Positions 1 to 11,343 are shown, counted from the stretch's first letter. The stretch: DNA of 64,000 nucleotides from Syngnathus acus (GCF_901709675.1 NC_051105.1:11454604-11518603), one strand, 5' to 3'. Translations and numbers: made by a program. The notes: generated by a model not told the origin, from the letters alone.

Positions 1-275
1 CTCAGAATTCAAAGTGCAACAATGAATTTTGCCATTTTATCCATGTAAATAATTCATCAAGTCCACGTTCAATTCTTAGTGAAAAAGTGTTGTACTCGAC
101 AAATTGAGAAGCACCAAATACTTCCTTCAGAGTAAAAGAGAAGATAACTTTTTCAAGATATTCTATTTTAGAGCATTTAAACTTCTCAAATTGCATCACG
201 CACGCACGCTCACGCTCCATTTCACTCCTCGCCATTTGTGAAGGAGCTCATTAAAAGCAAACCAGGATTGATGAT

Positions 276-281
276 TTTATT
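276..281 (-). terminator. Probable polyadenylation signal of Ig gene A
   Basis: AATAAA on the minus strand, about 200 bp downstream of the stop codon at 485. The matching hexamer in copy 2 is at 8458-8463. Confidence 0.5.
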
Positions 282-484
282 GAAGCTAATGTAGGGGGGA
301 AATTACAACGGAGTTTGAGACGCAAGCAAGCACACGTTGAGTTGAATCAAAAGAAACGCAAAATACAAAAAGCAGCAAGCACACGTTGCGTTGAATCAAT
401 GGGAAGAAAACCAAAATCCACCTACAGTGGCAAATCTCAATCAATGGCTAGCCATTTCTCCCTTCTCCTTTGGCTTGCTGCCTT

Positions 485-3150
485 CTAGGCGGCCAGCTGA
501 AGCAGCAGATGCACCAGGATGACTGTCACCAGCAGAGCAGGTGAGTAGGACAGGTTGCCGCCGCCGCCGCTGCGGGGCTTCTTGGGGCCGCCGCCGTCGC
601 TGGGCTTCTTGGTGCCGCCGTCGTCGCTGGGCTTCTTGGTGCCGCCGCCGGGAGGGGCCTTGTCGTTGTCAGGAGTGACACTTTTCACCTCTTTGGAACG
701 GGAAACACAATTGGAAAAGGTCAGCTTTTCAACTTCTCGCACGTTTTTTCCTCAAATTTGCCGCCGGCCAAAGTATTCATTCAGTGCTGCGAGTGCAGAA
801 AACAAGAAGTGCTGAATGGGCTTTTTTTTGTTTGTTTCCACTGCCAATGAAATGCAAAATGTCTGAGGATCTAGCAAAGGCGTGCGTGTGCTTGTCGGGT
901 CGAGTGGATCCATCGTCCTGCAACATCAAACTCACCCAAAATGAAGATTTCGGTAACCTCTGGATCGTTGTACACGGCCTTGTACTCTCCCGCGTCGTTG
1001 GCTGCCAGGTTCGTGATCTTCAGCACCGACTCATCGTTTCCGCTTTTGACGTATTTGACACCCGTAAGGGTAACGTCGCCCTTCGTCCAGACGACCTCCT
1101 TGTTGCTAACTGAGCCTCCGATCTTCAACACGATGTCTCTGTCCAGGTTGCCCACGCACGGCTTGGGTGTTTCAGTGCTGCCCATGTAGACTGGCGCCAC
1201 TGCCAGCACAAGAAAAGCAGAAGTGAGCAAATGGGAAAGAGATGGTGCGCAAGAAGCTTTTGTGCAGCGAGTGGCTTTCCTGCGACATCAAACCTTGGAC
1301 GGCAAACTCTTGTGCTGAGCTGCCAGTGCCGGTGGCCTTGTAGTCTGCCTGGTCGAGTTCTGCCAGCTCCTTGATCAGCAGGGTAGACTGGTTAACTGGA
1401 CCGTACTTGGTACCCGACTCGGTAATGGTGGTGGACCCCTTCACCCAGGTGATGGGACCGGGGATACCGATGGCTTCCAATGTGAGTTTTCCGCCGCTCT
1501 TGCCCTTGCACTTCGTCTTGGTGCTGCTGCCCTTGCAGACTGGTATCACTGCCAGCCAGCACAAGAAAAGCAGAATCACTCACTCTGGTCTGTGTGCAAA
1601 GTACATTGAAAAGGATGCCTTGCCATTTTGGTCTCAATTTTGTACACGAGCCGCCATAAAAAGCTTTCGTGTGGCGAGCGGTTTTCCTGCAACATCTAAC
1701 CTTTGACGTTGAAGCTTTCAGATTTTACGGGATCGCCGTAAGCGGCCTTGTAGGTTCCCTCGTCGGCTTCTTCCAGGCTCAAGATCGTCAGAGACTTTGG
1801 TTGAGGATCATTAACTATTGTGTATTTATTAGCTTGGGTGCTGACGGGTGACAGTCCCTTCAACCAGGTGGTGTCTGCGTTCTCTGTGTCTTGAATGATC
1901 AATTTGACCTGTTCGTCCTGCTTGCCCTCGCAATCCTTACTCCCATCCTGCACGCCTTTGCACTCTAGCGCTACAAAAACAGAAGAGGCCAAAGTATCAC
2001 TCTGGTCTGGTCTAAAATACACATTTGAGGAAAGACTGTTACGCGCTATTTGCGGTTTTCATTTCTCAATAGTCATTTAGCCATTGTAACTTGTCATTTT
2101 TTGCTTTGCCAGAGAAAGGATTCAAGACGCATTTGCCATTTCTCAAGATTCACACGAGTTGTCATTTTTTGCTTTGCCAAAGATTAAAGGTGCATTTAGC
2201 CACTGCAACTCGTCATTTTTTGCTTTGTCAGAGAAAAAGATTCAAGACGCATTTGCCATTTCTCAAGATTCACATTTTGCCTTTGCAATGTGTTGTCATT
2301 TTTTGCTTTGCCAAAGATTAAAGGCGCATTTTGCCTTTTCTCAATATTCACATTTAGTCACTGCAACTTGTCATTTTTTGCTTTGCCAGAGAAAAAGATT
2401 CAAGACGCATTTCTCAATAGTCATTTAGCCATTGTAACGTGTTGTCATTTTTTGGATTTACCAGAGAAAAAGGTTGAAGACGCATTTGCTATTTCTCCCT
2501 ATTCACATTTAGCCACTGCAACTTGATGTCATTTGAAAAAGATGAAAGACGCAGGTGGAAGGTACAACACACACACACACAGCACCGAATTATCATCCGC
2601 CATGCAATCAATACTTTGGACCTGCGACATTAATCAGACCATTCCAATTGGCCCTCCTCCTTTTTCTTTCCACGAGTGCTTGGTAATGTTTTCTTTTAGA
2701 TTTGAAACCAAGGTAACGTATAAATTGCTCATCTGATGCAGACGTGATTTGAATTTGGTTTTTTTTTAAGAAAAAAAAAGTCGCCATTTATTCCATTTAG
2801 TGCAAGGAAGTTTCAATGAGCGGTTTTAAATGTTTGGTTTTTAAACGAGGCTTTCTTTGAAACAACATTTTGACCCCAACCCCAACCCCTTCTGTTGGTA
2901 AATGCGTTTCCCTTTATTTGTAAAAAAAGAAATCTGAGCTTCTTCTTTTTTCGTGTTTACAAACGCGATTCCCTTTGTTAACACATGCGTTGCAAAAAAA
3001 ATCAGAATTGACTCTTTACGGTGCCTAAGGACATTGATGACATTGAATAAACACACAGACACACCACGATTTGAATAAACGGCCTTACTTACCTCGGCCA
3101 AATTGCTCAATGTAGACGAGGACCAAGCACAGCAGCTTGGAGAAGTTCAT
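485..3150 (-). CDS. Ig gene A: secreted, probably GPI-anchored protein with three Ig-like domains (unrecognised family)
   Basis: Coding exons on the minus strand are 3093-3150, 1701-1970, 1294-1548, 936-1199 and 485-690. All have GT/AG borders, the total is 1053 bp, and the product is 350 residues. Exon 1 encodes a signal peptide (MNFSKLLCLVLVYIEQFGRG). Exons 2-4 each encode one Ig-like domain (residues ~20-109, 110-194, 195-282) in phase 1, with the strand-C Trp (TTWLKG, ITWVKG, VVWTKG) and a D/A-G-x-Y-K-A motif where canonical Ig domains have Y-x-C. The usual B-F disulfide is therefore absent. Domains 1 and 2 instead begin with two closely spaced Cys, and domain 3 keeps only one. Exon 5 encodes a Gly/Lys/Pro stalk with three GGTKKPSD-like repeats, then a hydrophobic C-terminus (ALLVTVILVHLLLQLAA) typical of a GPI-attachment signal. 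Function is unknown; a cell-surface recognition or immune role is only a guess. Confidence 0.85.
2062..2530. repeat. Minisatellite in intron 1 of Ig gene A
   Basis: Six degenerate tandem units of about 50-85 bp sharing the core TGTCATTTTTTGCTTTGCC followed by an AGA/G-rich stretch and a GACGCATTTGCC motif. It lies between the signal-peptide exon and the first Ig exon. The apparent ORFs across it are by-products of the repeat. Confidence 0.85.
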
Positions 3151-3481
3151 CTTCTTTCTCGCTTTCCAAGACGAGTCTTAAGTGAACCAGCCTTCGGAGC
3201 TGGAGAGAGCTGTGTGAAGAGCGACGAAATGGAGTGAACAAGCGCCCTCGTCATGCTTTCAAGGTTTTGCACATTTGTTGCTCGTCCATTGGCTGGCTGC
3301 TTGTGGGAACTTTATGACGGACGGGTGCATGCGTGATGCACGCAAAAAGCCTATTTTGCTCATCGCCATGATCTTACGCCATATAGCGAGCGAGCGTCCG
3401 GCACGTTTGGTTCTCCTCCTCCTTTCACAAGTCTCGTGTTTTGATTAATATCTGCGAGCCCGTTGACACTTGATCGATGCC

Positions 3482-3523
3482 ACAAACAAACAAACAAACA
3501 AACAAACAAACAAACAAACAAAC
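3482..3523. repeat. (CAAA)n microsatellite upstream of Ig gene A
   Basis: About ten CAAA units, located roughly 330 bp upstream of the start codon of gene A. The counterpart in copy 2 is 11676-11717. Confidence 0.9.
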
Positions 3524-3608
3524 GAACAAGGCCGTGTTGCGCACAATCCATTGATCCAGGCCAGGGACGCAAACGCGTGCCACTTCAACAAAAATGACAC
3601 AAAAAAAC

Positions 3609-4275
3609 AAATCCAGCAAAAAAACACGAAACAAACATTTTATTGCAACAACCTAGGGGTGGGGATTCAATGCCAATTTGTTTTTCCCACTGCTTTTCAG
3701 GCATTATTGTTGTTTTTTATCATTTGTGTGTAAAAACGGTGTATTTTCCTTTTTGTAGCACTATAAAATGCTACTGCCTGTCGCCTTAAATACATACATA
3801 CATACATAAATATTCAACTGTGACTCTTTGAAGCACCTGAAAAAAAGCAAATCCTGTCAAAAACGAAACAAACATTTTATTGGAACAATCTTGGGGTGGG
3901 GATTCAATGCCATTTTGTTCTTCCCACTGCTTTTCAGGCATTATTGTTGTTTTTTATCATTTGTGTGTAAAAATTGTGTATTTTCCTTTTTGTACTGCTA
4001 TAAAATGCCACTGTCTGTTACAATGAATGAATAAATAAATAAATAAATAAATAAATAAATATTCAACTGTGACTCTTTGAAGCACCTGAAAAAAGCAAAT
4101 CTGTCAAAAACGAAACAAACATTTTATTGGAACAATCTTGGGGTGGGGATTCAATGGCATTTTGTTCTTCCCACTGCTTTTCAGGCATTATTGTTTTTAT
4201 TATTTATGTGTAAAAATGATGGGGGTTGTTTTCACCGTTATAAAATGCCATTGCCAGTTACAAAAAAAATTAAAT
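3609..4275. repeat. 240-bp tandem repeat, three copies, upstream of Ig gene A
   Basis: Three consecutive copies (period 237 then 247 bp) share the blocks AACATTTTATTG, GGGGTGGGGATTCAATG, CCCACTGCTTTTCAGGC and TATAAAATGCCA. The first two end in an ATAC/AATA tetranucleotide run, the third in an A-rich run. It lies 5' of the minus-strand Ig gene, so it could carry regulatory sequence, but no function can be read from it. Confidence 0.85.
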
Positions 4276-4290
4276 AAAACCTGTTAAAGT

Positions 4291-4334
4291 AGGTGCTCGT
4301 AGGGTTACCGTTACGGTAACCCCTACGAGCACCT
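4291..4334. repeat. Near-perfect 44-bp palindrome
   Basis: The left arm AGGTGCTCGTAGGGTTACCGT (one base over 20 split as AGGTGCTCGTA plus GGGTTACCGT) pairs with the right arm at 4313-4334, with a single bulged base and a one-base centre. It can form a long hairpin. In copy 2 (12489-12518) most of the left arm is missing. Confidence 0.9.
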
Positions 4335-4796
4335 GCGTTCACGGCATTCCTTTATTTACGCCAATTCTGGTGCATAACGACGCTACCTTTTTCCATCGTC
4401 ACACAGCAAGAGGCTTTCCCTTCATGCTTTCTTGCCTTTCAAGTCATTACATAAATGAAAAATGTTTTTTTTATTTAAATGGAACGTCCGTATCAAACAT
4501 ACAGTACGTGACAAAAATGGCTTCGACCATAACCAAACAGTAACCGTTACACAATACCAAATAAAAAGCAATAAAATAAAGGATCATAAAAATACAATCA
4601 AAATAGATGTAAAAAGATAAAATTAGCTAGGGTTTTTCACCTAACATGCAAGGGTCACTTACACCGACAAGATTAATGCAATTTAAGAAATTTCGTTTCA
4701 CTTTCTGTGTTGAAAAATATGTTCAAGGGTAAGAACAGTGTTAACCAAAAAGTCATTGAAAATTTTCCAAAAGATACTAGCCCGACCGACGATAGG

Positions 4797-4825
4797 GAGA
4801 CAGACAGACAGACAGACAGACTGAC
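4797..4825. repeat. (GACA)n microsatellite
   Basis: Short run of GACA/CAGA units in copy 1, contracted in copy 2 near 12983-13002. Confidence 0.7.
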
Positions 4826-5165
4826 AGGCACTTCGTTCAGAGGCTGTTCTGTTGTTCGGCCAGTTGACCGCTAGATGTCACTGTTACGCTGCAATCCACC
4901 AATATGTTACCTGCATGCAGCTGCTCTGCTTGGCAAAAAGGACACTTTAACAGGCAGCGACGTGCTCCGTCCATCATATGAAAACTAAAACAGACGATTA
5001 AAGTAAATTCGACTTAGAACACACAAAAAAAACTACACACGATGCATTCATCAAAAGTGATGACACAAATGACAAAAAAAACAATTTTCTAAAAAAGTTG
5101 CAATTACATTTTCCTTTGCACATAAATCGTAAATTCATTTAAAAGTGTCTTTATAACACCAGACA

Positions 5166-5183
5166 CCCCCCCCCCCCCCCCCC
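5166..5183. repeat. Poly-C tract, copy 1
   Basis: Eighteen consecutive C. The counterpart at 13267-13281 has fifteen. Homopolymers of this length are error-prone in assembly. Confidence 0.8.
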
Positions 5184-6173
5184 GTAATGTACTACCAAAA
5201 CTAAGATCTCTCATTTTGCCATGACCATAGATCACATATTTTGTGGATTGTATAGACAAGCAAATGAAAATTCGAATCCAAAGAAAAGGTCTATGCCCCC
5301 TTTCTCCCAAAAAATCACTGTCCAGAATCACGCAGCTCATCCTGGTGTATGCAAGAGCAGCTCATCAACCAAACTTGCCCGCGCCACTCTCTGAGAAACA
5401 AGTTGTATGATTATGAAAACGCATACAAGTTACAAGAAAAAAGTAGAACGATAGAATGCCTTAAACCTGTTTCTAAATAACGCATACAGTATCAAATAGT
5501 TTGACTGTAGTCGATAGACAACATGCAGATTTAATTGACGCGAGTCCTTTCTACGTCTGCTTGTGCAGTTTATTGCGACATAACAAGTCCTTACAAAAAA
5601 TAATATTCAGCTGCTGGGGTATTGCAAAGAGAACACCAACTCAACGGTGACCTCAACGAGGGAAAGCTTGTTAAGATGAGGCCCATATCGAAAATCATCG
5701 AGATAGAAAATTCCTAGAAATGTTCCTGTTATTATTTTTCTTTTCCAGCCAGCACCAGTACAGTGAGTGAATGTTACAAATAAACCACATTCATGTATAC
5801 ATGTTTACCCCTTCCCCGTTCATATATACTGTATGTACATTAAAAATGATCTATCAGCGTTCCTCTGGACATGAAACACAACTTGAGCACAGCAGCCATC
5901 CGGTTGACACTACAAATAAGACGTGTCCACTGTACAATAGCAAAATCCAAAAACTATTAAAAGAAAATAAAAATTAAAAAAAATACTGCTGGCAAAGCTT
6001 CACAATTATGAAATAAAATGATTACAAAGAAAGCTTCAAATACATTTGTGAAGCTGTGAATAATTGATGGTCAATTGAAGTCAATTTGAAAGAACATTTG
6101 TGCTTCCATTAGATGTTTGTGTCCATGTGATAAAATAAGATGATTATATTTTGAACACAATTTTTTTTTTTGT

Positions 6174-6198
6174 GGGGGGGGGGGGGGGGGGGGGGGGG
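6174..6198. repeat. Poly-G tract, copy 1
   Basis: Twenty-five consecutive G, against fourteen at 14272-14285 in copy 2. It is preceded by a T-rich run. The true length is uncertain. Confidence 0.8.
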
Positions 6199-6737
6199 AC
6201 AATGATCAAAATGAAAATACAAAAATATGGCACCGCAACCTCGTATACCAACAAACTTGTAGCTGCCGTGACCGCCAGGCCTCACTCACACACACACGCA
6301 CGTACGTGTACAGTATATTACAAATATATCAATAAACAGAGGTACATCAAGCCTACACATGCAGTAGCGTCTATGTACACATTTGTCGTATAAAAAAATA
6401 AACACATATTATAAGATTGGCCGTGTAACTCATGCAAATGTTTAAAATGACACATTTGTCGTTTTTTTTTTTTAACAGTTAACGGAGTAAAAACGGACAT
6501 ACCTGGTGGGTTTACTTTACAAATCCCAAAAGGACACAGTGAAATAAAAGGACCTCAGTCTGACATACGTTAAAAGTGTCACATAATGTCGACTTTGAGA
6601 CTGGTTCAGAGGGTCCTCTGGGAGTGTCCTGTGAAGGAAAACAGTCCTTCCAAACGGGTTCCAAGTTTTAGAATTGTCCAGATGGCCAAGCTTGCCCACC
6701 ATACGTCTAAATGTTTACCATGGGTATATCAGCGTGT

Positions 6738-7864
6738 CCCAATGTAGTCCGAATGCTTGTACGCTTAGTTGCTTCCGGCCGGGCGCCCCGCTCTCTTCCA
6801 GCAGGGCTCAATGTTAGCATTCCATTAGCTCGTCATGCTAAACAGCAGCCGTCCGCCAACTCCAAGCGTCGGCATTCCTCTGCCACTTGCGCGGGGAAGC
6901 AGCGGCCAACAAGTCCCGAATTAGCGGCCCCACAATAGGCCGATGAAGATGAGGAAGACGACTCTTTCAATTAAAAGTGACGTTATGGAGCAAGCGGGTG
7001 GTTCTTATCACACACACACCCCCTCCCCCGACCTCATTCATTCATTGCTCGAGCGAGCTGGCTTCATCGCGGAGCTTTCAACCGCGTCGGAAAAAAATAT
7101 ACTCTTGCGTGAAGATAAATATTGCAGCTCCGAAATGTTTAGCACGACATACGGTTTAATGTTCATAAACTGGTTTAAAACGACTTTCCAGTTAGTTATG
7201 GGTGTCCTCCAGGCTAACGAAATTAACCCAGGTCGAGGCTTCTGTGGCCTTCCATGGACTATCGCGAGAAATTGTGCGTGAGGGAGCAGCGAGAAAATGT
7301 TTTAGTTAATATAATGAAAAATATAGCGAAATGAATATTGGCACATCACGCAGTTAAATGGGGCTCCAAGCTACTTGCCAGATAGCTTGGCTGTCCTCTG
7401 GCGCTCGCGAAAAAAATCCAATCCGAGGATTCTGCGGCCTACTGCGAGCAAAAGAGGCTCAATCCAACACGGCGAAACAAATCAAATTAAATCCTTAGGG
7501 TTATATTTTAGTTTCCCATCGCGCCAGCAACTTTTGTAAGCCCTCCGCACTCTGTCCTTGTTTAATTTGGGCCAAAAGTCTCACATCATCGTAATCTCGT
7601 AGCTATCGCCGCTCATACCAAAGCAGCACCGTTTTCCAATGAGATGCGTCTAACCCCGCCTACAAAAGGATTCCAATTGATCTTATTGGTCGAGGAACTA
7701 GAAAAATATTTTCCTGGGGCGCGGATTTGCCGAGAGAGCTGTCATTCATTTTGTATTCGTAAATTGCTATTTTGGTAGCGTCACACCCATTTTTTATTTT
7801 ATTATTTTTTTTTAAAACAAACCCTGTGCTGTCAATCAAAACATGAAGTCGAGGTTTTAGGAAA
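6738..7864. other. Single-copy spacer between the two duplicated segments
   Basis: No gene with convincing similarity or splice structure is visible. The sequence is more GC-rich than its flanks near 6770-6940 and contains CCAAT/ATTGG motifs near 7670-7690. It may be part of the ancestral unit lost from the end of the array, or the insertion point of the duplication. ORFs of 60-112 codons here have no recognisable domain. Confidence 0.6.
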
Positions 7865-7943
7865 CTCAGAATTCAAAGTGCAACAATGAATTTTGCCATT
7901 TTATCCATGTAAATAATTCATCAAGTCCACGTTCAATTCTTAG

Positions 7944-8256
7944 ATTAAAGATTAAAGATTAAAGTCCCAATGATCGTCACACACACACCTGGGTGTGGTG
8001 AAATTTGTCCTCTGCATTTAACCCATCCCCGTGTGATTTTAATCCATCCCCTGGGGGAGAGGGGAGCAGTGAGCAGCAGCCATGCCGCGCTCGGGAATCA
8101 GTTGGTGATCTAACCCCCCAATTCCAACCCTTAATGCTGAGTGCCAAGCAGGGAGGCAATGGGTCCCATTTTTATAGTCTTTGGTATGACCCGGCCGGGG
8201 TTTGAACCCACAACCTTCCAGTCTCAGGGCGGACACTCTACCACTAGGCCACTGAG
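7944..8256 (-). mobile_element. tRNA-derived SINE inserted in copy 2
   Basis: Read on the minus strand, the element starts CTCAGTGGCCTAGTGGTAGA (A-box-like) and has a B box (GGTTCAAACCCC) about 50 bp in. A tRNA-unrelated body follows, and the 3' end has three ATTAAAG-type units (7944-7964 on the plus strand). It is flanked by the 5-bp direct repeat CTTAG (7939-7943 and 8257-8261). The empty site is present in copy 1 as a single CTTAG at about 75-79. The element therefore inserted after the segment was duplicated, or into only one array member. Confidence 0.9.
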
Positions 8257-8457
8257 CTTAGTGAAAAAGTGTTGTACTCGACAAATTGAGAAGCACCAAA
8301 TACTTCCTTCAGAGTAAAAGAGAAGATAACTTTTTCAAGATATTCTATTTTAGAGCATTTAAACTTCTCAAATTGCATCACGCACGCACGCTCACGCTCC
8401 ATTTCACTCCTCGCCATTTGTGAAGGAGCTCATTAAAAGCAAACCAGGATTGATGAT

Positions 8458-8463
8458 TTTATT
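8458..8463 (-). terminator. Probable polyadenylation signal of Ig gene B
   Basis: AATAAA on the minus strand, about 205 bp after the stop codon of gene B. It is the counterpart of 276-281 in copy 1. Confidence 0.5.
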
Positions 8464-8666
8464 GAAGCTAATGTAGGGGGGAAATTACAACGGAGTTTGA
8501 GACGCAAGCAAGCACACGTTGAGTTGAATCAAAAGAAACGCAAAATGCAAAAAGCAGCAAGCACACGTTGCGTTGAATCAATGGGAAGAAAACCAAAATC
8601 CACCTACAGTGGCAAATCTCAATCAATGGCTGGCCATTTCTCCCTTCTCCTTTGGCTTGCTGCCTT

Positions 8667-11343
8667 CTAGGCGGCCAGCTGAAGCAGCAGATGCACCAGG
8701 ATGACTGTCACCAGCAGAGCAGGTGAGTAGGACAGGTTGCCGCCGCCGCCGCTGCGGGGCTTCTTGGGGCCGCCGCCGTCGCTGGGCTTCTTGGTGCCGC
8801 CGTCGTCGCTGGGCTTCTTGGTGCCGCCGCCGGGAGGGGCCTTGTCGTTGTCAGGAGTGACACTTTTCACCTCTTTGGAACGGGAAACACAATTGGAAAA
8901 GGTCAGCTTTTCAACTTCTCGCACGTTTTTTCCTCAAATTTGCCGCCGGCCAAAGTATTCATTCAGTGCTGCGAGTGCAGAAAACAAGAAGTGCTGAATG
9001 GGCTTTTTTTTGTTTGTTTCCACTGCCAATGAAATGCAAAATGTCTGAGGATCTAGCAAAGGCGTGCGTGTGCTTGTCGGGTCGAGTGGATCCATCGTCC
9101 TGCAACATCAAACTCACCCAAAATGAAGATTTCGGTAACCTCTGGATCGTTGTACACGGCCTTGTACTCTCCCGCGTCGTTGGCTGCCAGGTTCGTGATC
9201 TTCAGCACCGACTCATCGTTTCCGCTTTTGACGTATTTGACACCCGTAAGGGTAACGTCGCCCTTCGTCCAGACGACCTTCTTGTTGCTAACTGAGCCTC
9301 CGATCTTCAACACGATGTCTCTGTCCAGGTTGCCCACGCACGGCTTGGGTGTTTCAGTGCTGCCCATGTAGACTGGCGCCACTGCCAGCACAAGAAAAGC
9401 AGAAGTGAGCAAATGGGAAAGAGATGGTGCGCAAGAAGCTTTTGTGCAGCGAGTGGCTTTCCTGCGACATCAAACCTTGGACGGCAAACTCTTGTGCTGA
9501 GCTGCCAGTGCCGGTGGCCTTGTAGTCTGCCTGGTCGAGTTCTGCCAGCTCCTTGATCAGCAGGGTAGACTGGTTAACTGGACCGTACTTGGTACCCGAC
9601 TCGGTAATGGTGGTGGACCCCTTCACCCAGGTGATGGGACCGGGGATACCGATGGCTTCCAATGTGAGTTTTCCGCCGCTCTTGCCCTTGCACTTCGTCT
9701 TGGTGCTGCTGCCCTTGCAGACTGGTATCACTGCCAGCCAGCACAAGAAAAGCAGAATCACTCACTCTGGTCTGTGTGCAAAGTACATTGAAAAGGATGC
9801 CTTGCCATTTTGGTCTCAATTTTGTACACGAGCCGCCGTAAAAAGCTTTCGTGTGGCGAGCGGTTTTCCTGCAACATCTAACCTTTGACGTTGAAGCTTT
9901 CAGATTTTACGGGATCGCCGTAAGCGGCCTTGTAGGTTCCCTCGTCGGCTTCTTCCAGGCTCAAGATCGTCAGAGACTTTGGTTGAGGATCATTAACTAC
10001 TGTGTATTTATTAGCTTGGGGGCTGACGGGTGGCAGTCCCTTCAACCAGGTGGTGTCTGCGTTCTCTGTGTCTTTAATGATCAATTTGACCTGTTCGTCC
10101 TGCTTGCCCTCGCAATCCATACTATTATCCACGATGCCATTGCAGTCTAGCGCTACAAAAACAGAAGAGGATAAAGTATCACTCACTCTGGTCTTGTCTA
10201 AAATACACATTTGAGGAAAGACTGTTACGCGCTATTTGCGGTTTTCATTTCTCAATAGTCATTTAGCCATTGTAACTTGTCATTTTTTGCTTTGCCAGAG
10301 AAAGGATTCAAGGCGCATTTGCCATTTCTCAAGATTCACACGAGTTGTCATTTTTTGCTTTGCCAAAGATTAAAGGTGCATTTAGCCACTGCAACTCGTC
10401 ATTTTTTGCTTTGTCAGAGAAAAAGATTCAAGACGCATTTGCCATTTCTCAAGATTCACATTTTGCCTTTGCAATGTGTTGTCATTTTTTGCTTTGCCAA
10501 AGATTAAAGGCGCATTTTGCCTTTTCTCAATATTCACATTTAGTCACTGCAACTTGTCATTTTTTGCTTTGCCAGAGAAAAAGATTCAAGACGCATTTCT
10601 CAATAGTCATTTAGCCATTGTAACGTGTTGTCATTTTTTGGATTTACCAGAGAAAAAGGTTGAAGACGCATTTGCTATTTCTCCCTATTCACATTTAGCC
10701 ACTGCAACTTGATGTCATTTGAAAAAGATGAAAGACGCAGGTGGAAGGTACAACACACACACACACACACAGCACCGAATTATCATCCGCCATGCAATCA
10801 ATACTTTGGACCTGCGACATTAATCAGACCATTCCAATTGGCCCTCCTCCTTTTTCTTTCCACGAGTGCTTGGTAATGTTTTCTTTTAGATTTGAAACCA
10901 AGGTAACGTATAAGTTGCTCATCTGATGCACACGTGATTTGAATTTGTTTTTTTTTAAGAAAAAAAAAGTCGCCATTTATTCCATTTAGTGCAAGGAAGT
11001 TTCAATGAGCGGTTTTAAATGTTTGGTTTTTAAACGAGGCTTTCTTTGAAACAACATTTTGACCCCAACCCCAACCCCTTCTGTTGGTAAATGCGTTTCC
11101 CTTTGTTATTTGTAAAAAAGAAATCTGAGCTTCTTCTTTTTTCGTGTTTACAAACGCGATTCCCTTTGTTAACACATGCGTTGCAAAAAAAAAATCAGAA
11201 TTGACTCTTTACGGTGCCTAAGGACATTGATGACATTGAATAAACACACAGACACACCACGATTTGAATAAACGGCCTTACTTACCTCGGCCAAATTGCT
11301 CAATGTAGACGAGGACCAAGCACAGCAGCTTGGAGAAGTTCAT
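8667..11343 (-). CDS. Ig gene B: tandem paralogue of Ig gene A
   Basis: Minus-strand exons 11286-11343, 9883-10152, 9476-9730, 9118-9381 and 8667-8872 have the same lengths, phases and splice sites as gene A and give 350 residues with no break. The signal peptide, Ig2, stalk and GPI-like tail look identical to gene A. Ig3 differs by one residue (NKKVV against NKEVV). Ig1 differs at ten residues, six of them within the first twelve residues of the domain. No stop codon or frameshift is visible, so both copies look functional. A SINE lies 3' of the gene at 7944-8256, beyond the likely polyadenylation signal at 8458-8463, so it should not affect the mRNA. Confidence 0.85.
10248..10716. repeat. 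Minisatellite in intron 1 of Ig gene B
   Basis: Counterpart of 2062-2530, with the same number and order of units and only scattered substitutions. The array was therefore copied as part of the large duplication and has not changed unit number since. Confidence 0.85.

Larger units (their letters stand above)
1..6737. repeat. Tandem segmental duplication, copy 1
   Basis: This block matches 7865-14823 almost base for base, in the same orientation and order. The match begins at the first base of the window, so the unit may extend further left. It ends at 6737, after which the two copies diverge abruptly. The copy carries Ig gene A, its intron minisatellite, an upstream 240-bp tandem repeat, a palindrome, and homopolymer tracts. 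Differences from copy 2 are mostly repeat-length changes, a roughly 80-bp indel near 5030-5115, a 14-bp loss inside the palindrome of copy 2, and the SINE in copy 2. The high identity implies a recent duplication or ongoing gene conversion. Confidence 0.95.

Noticed and set aside
2091-2526. Overlapping ORFs repeating CHFLLCQR/FFALPEK units
   Set aside because: They are readings of the intron-1 minisatellite in several frames, all within the spliced-out intron of the Ig gene.
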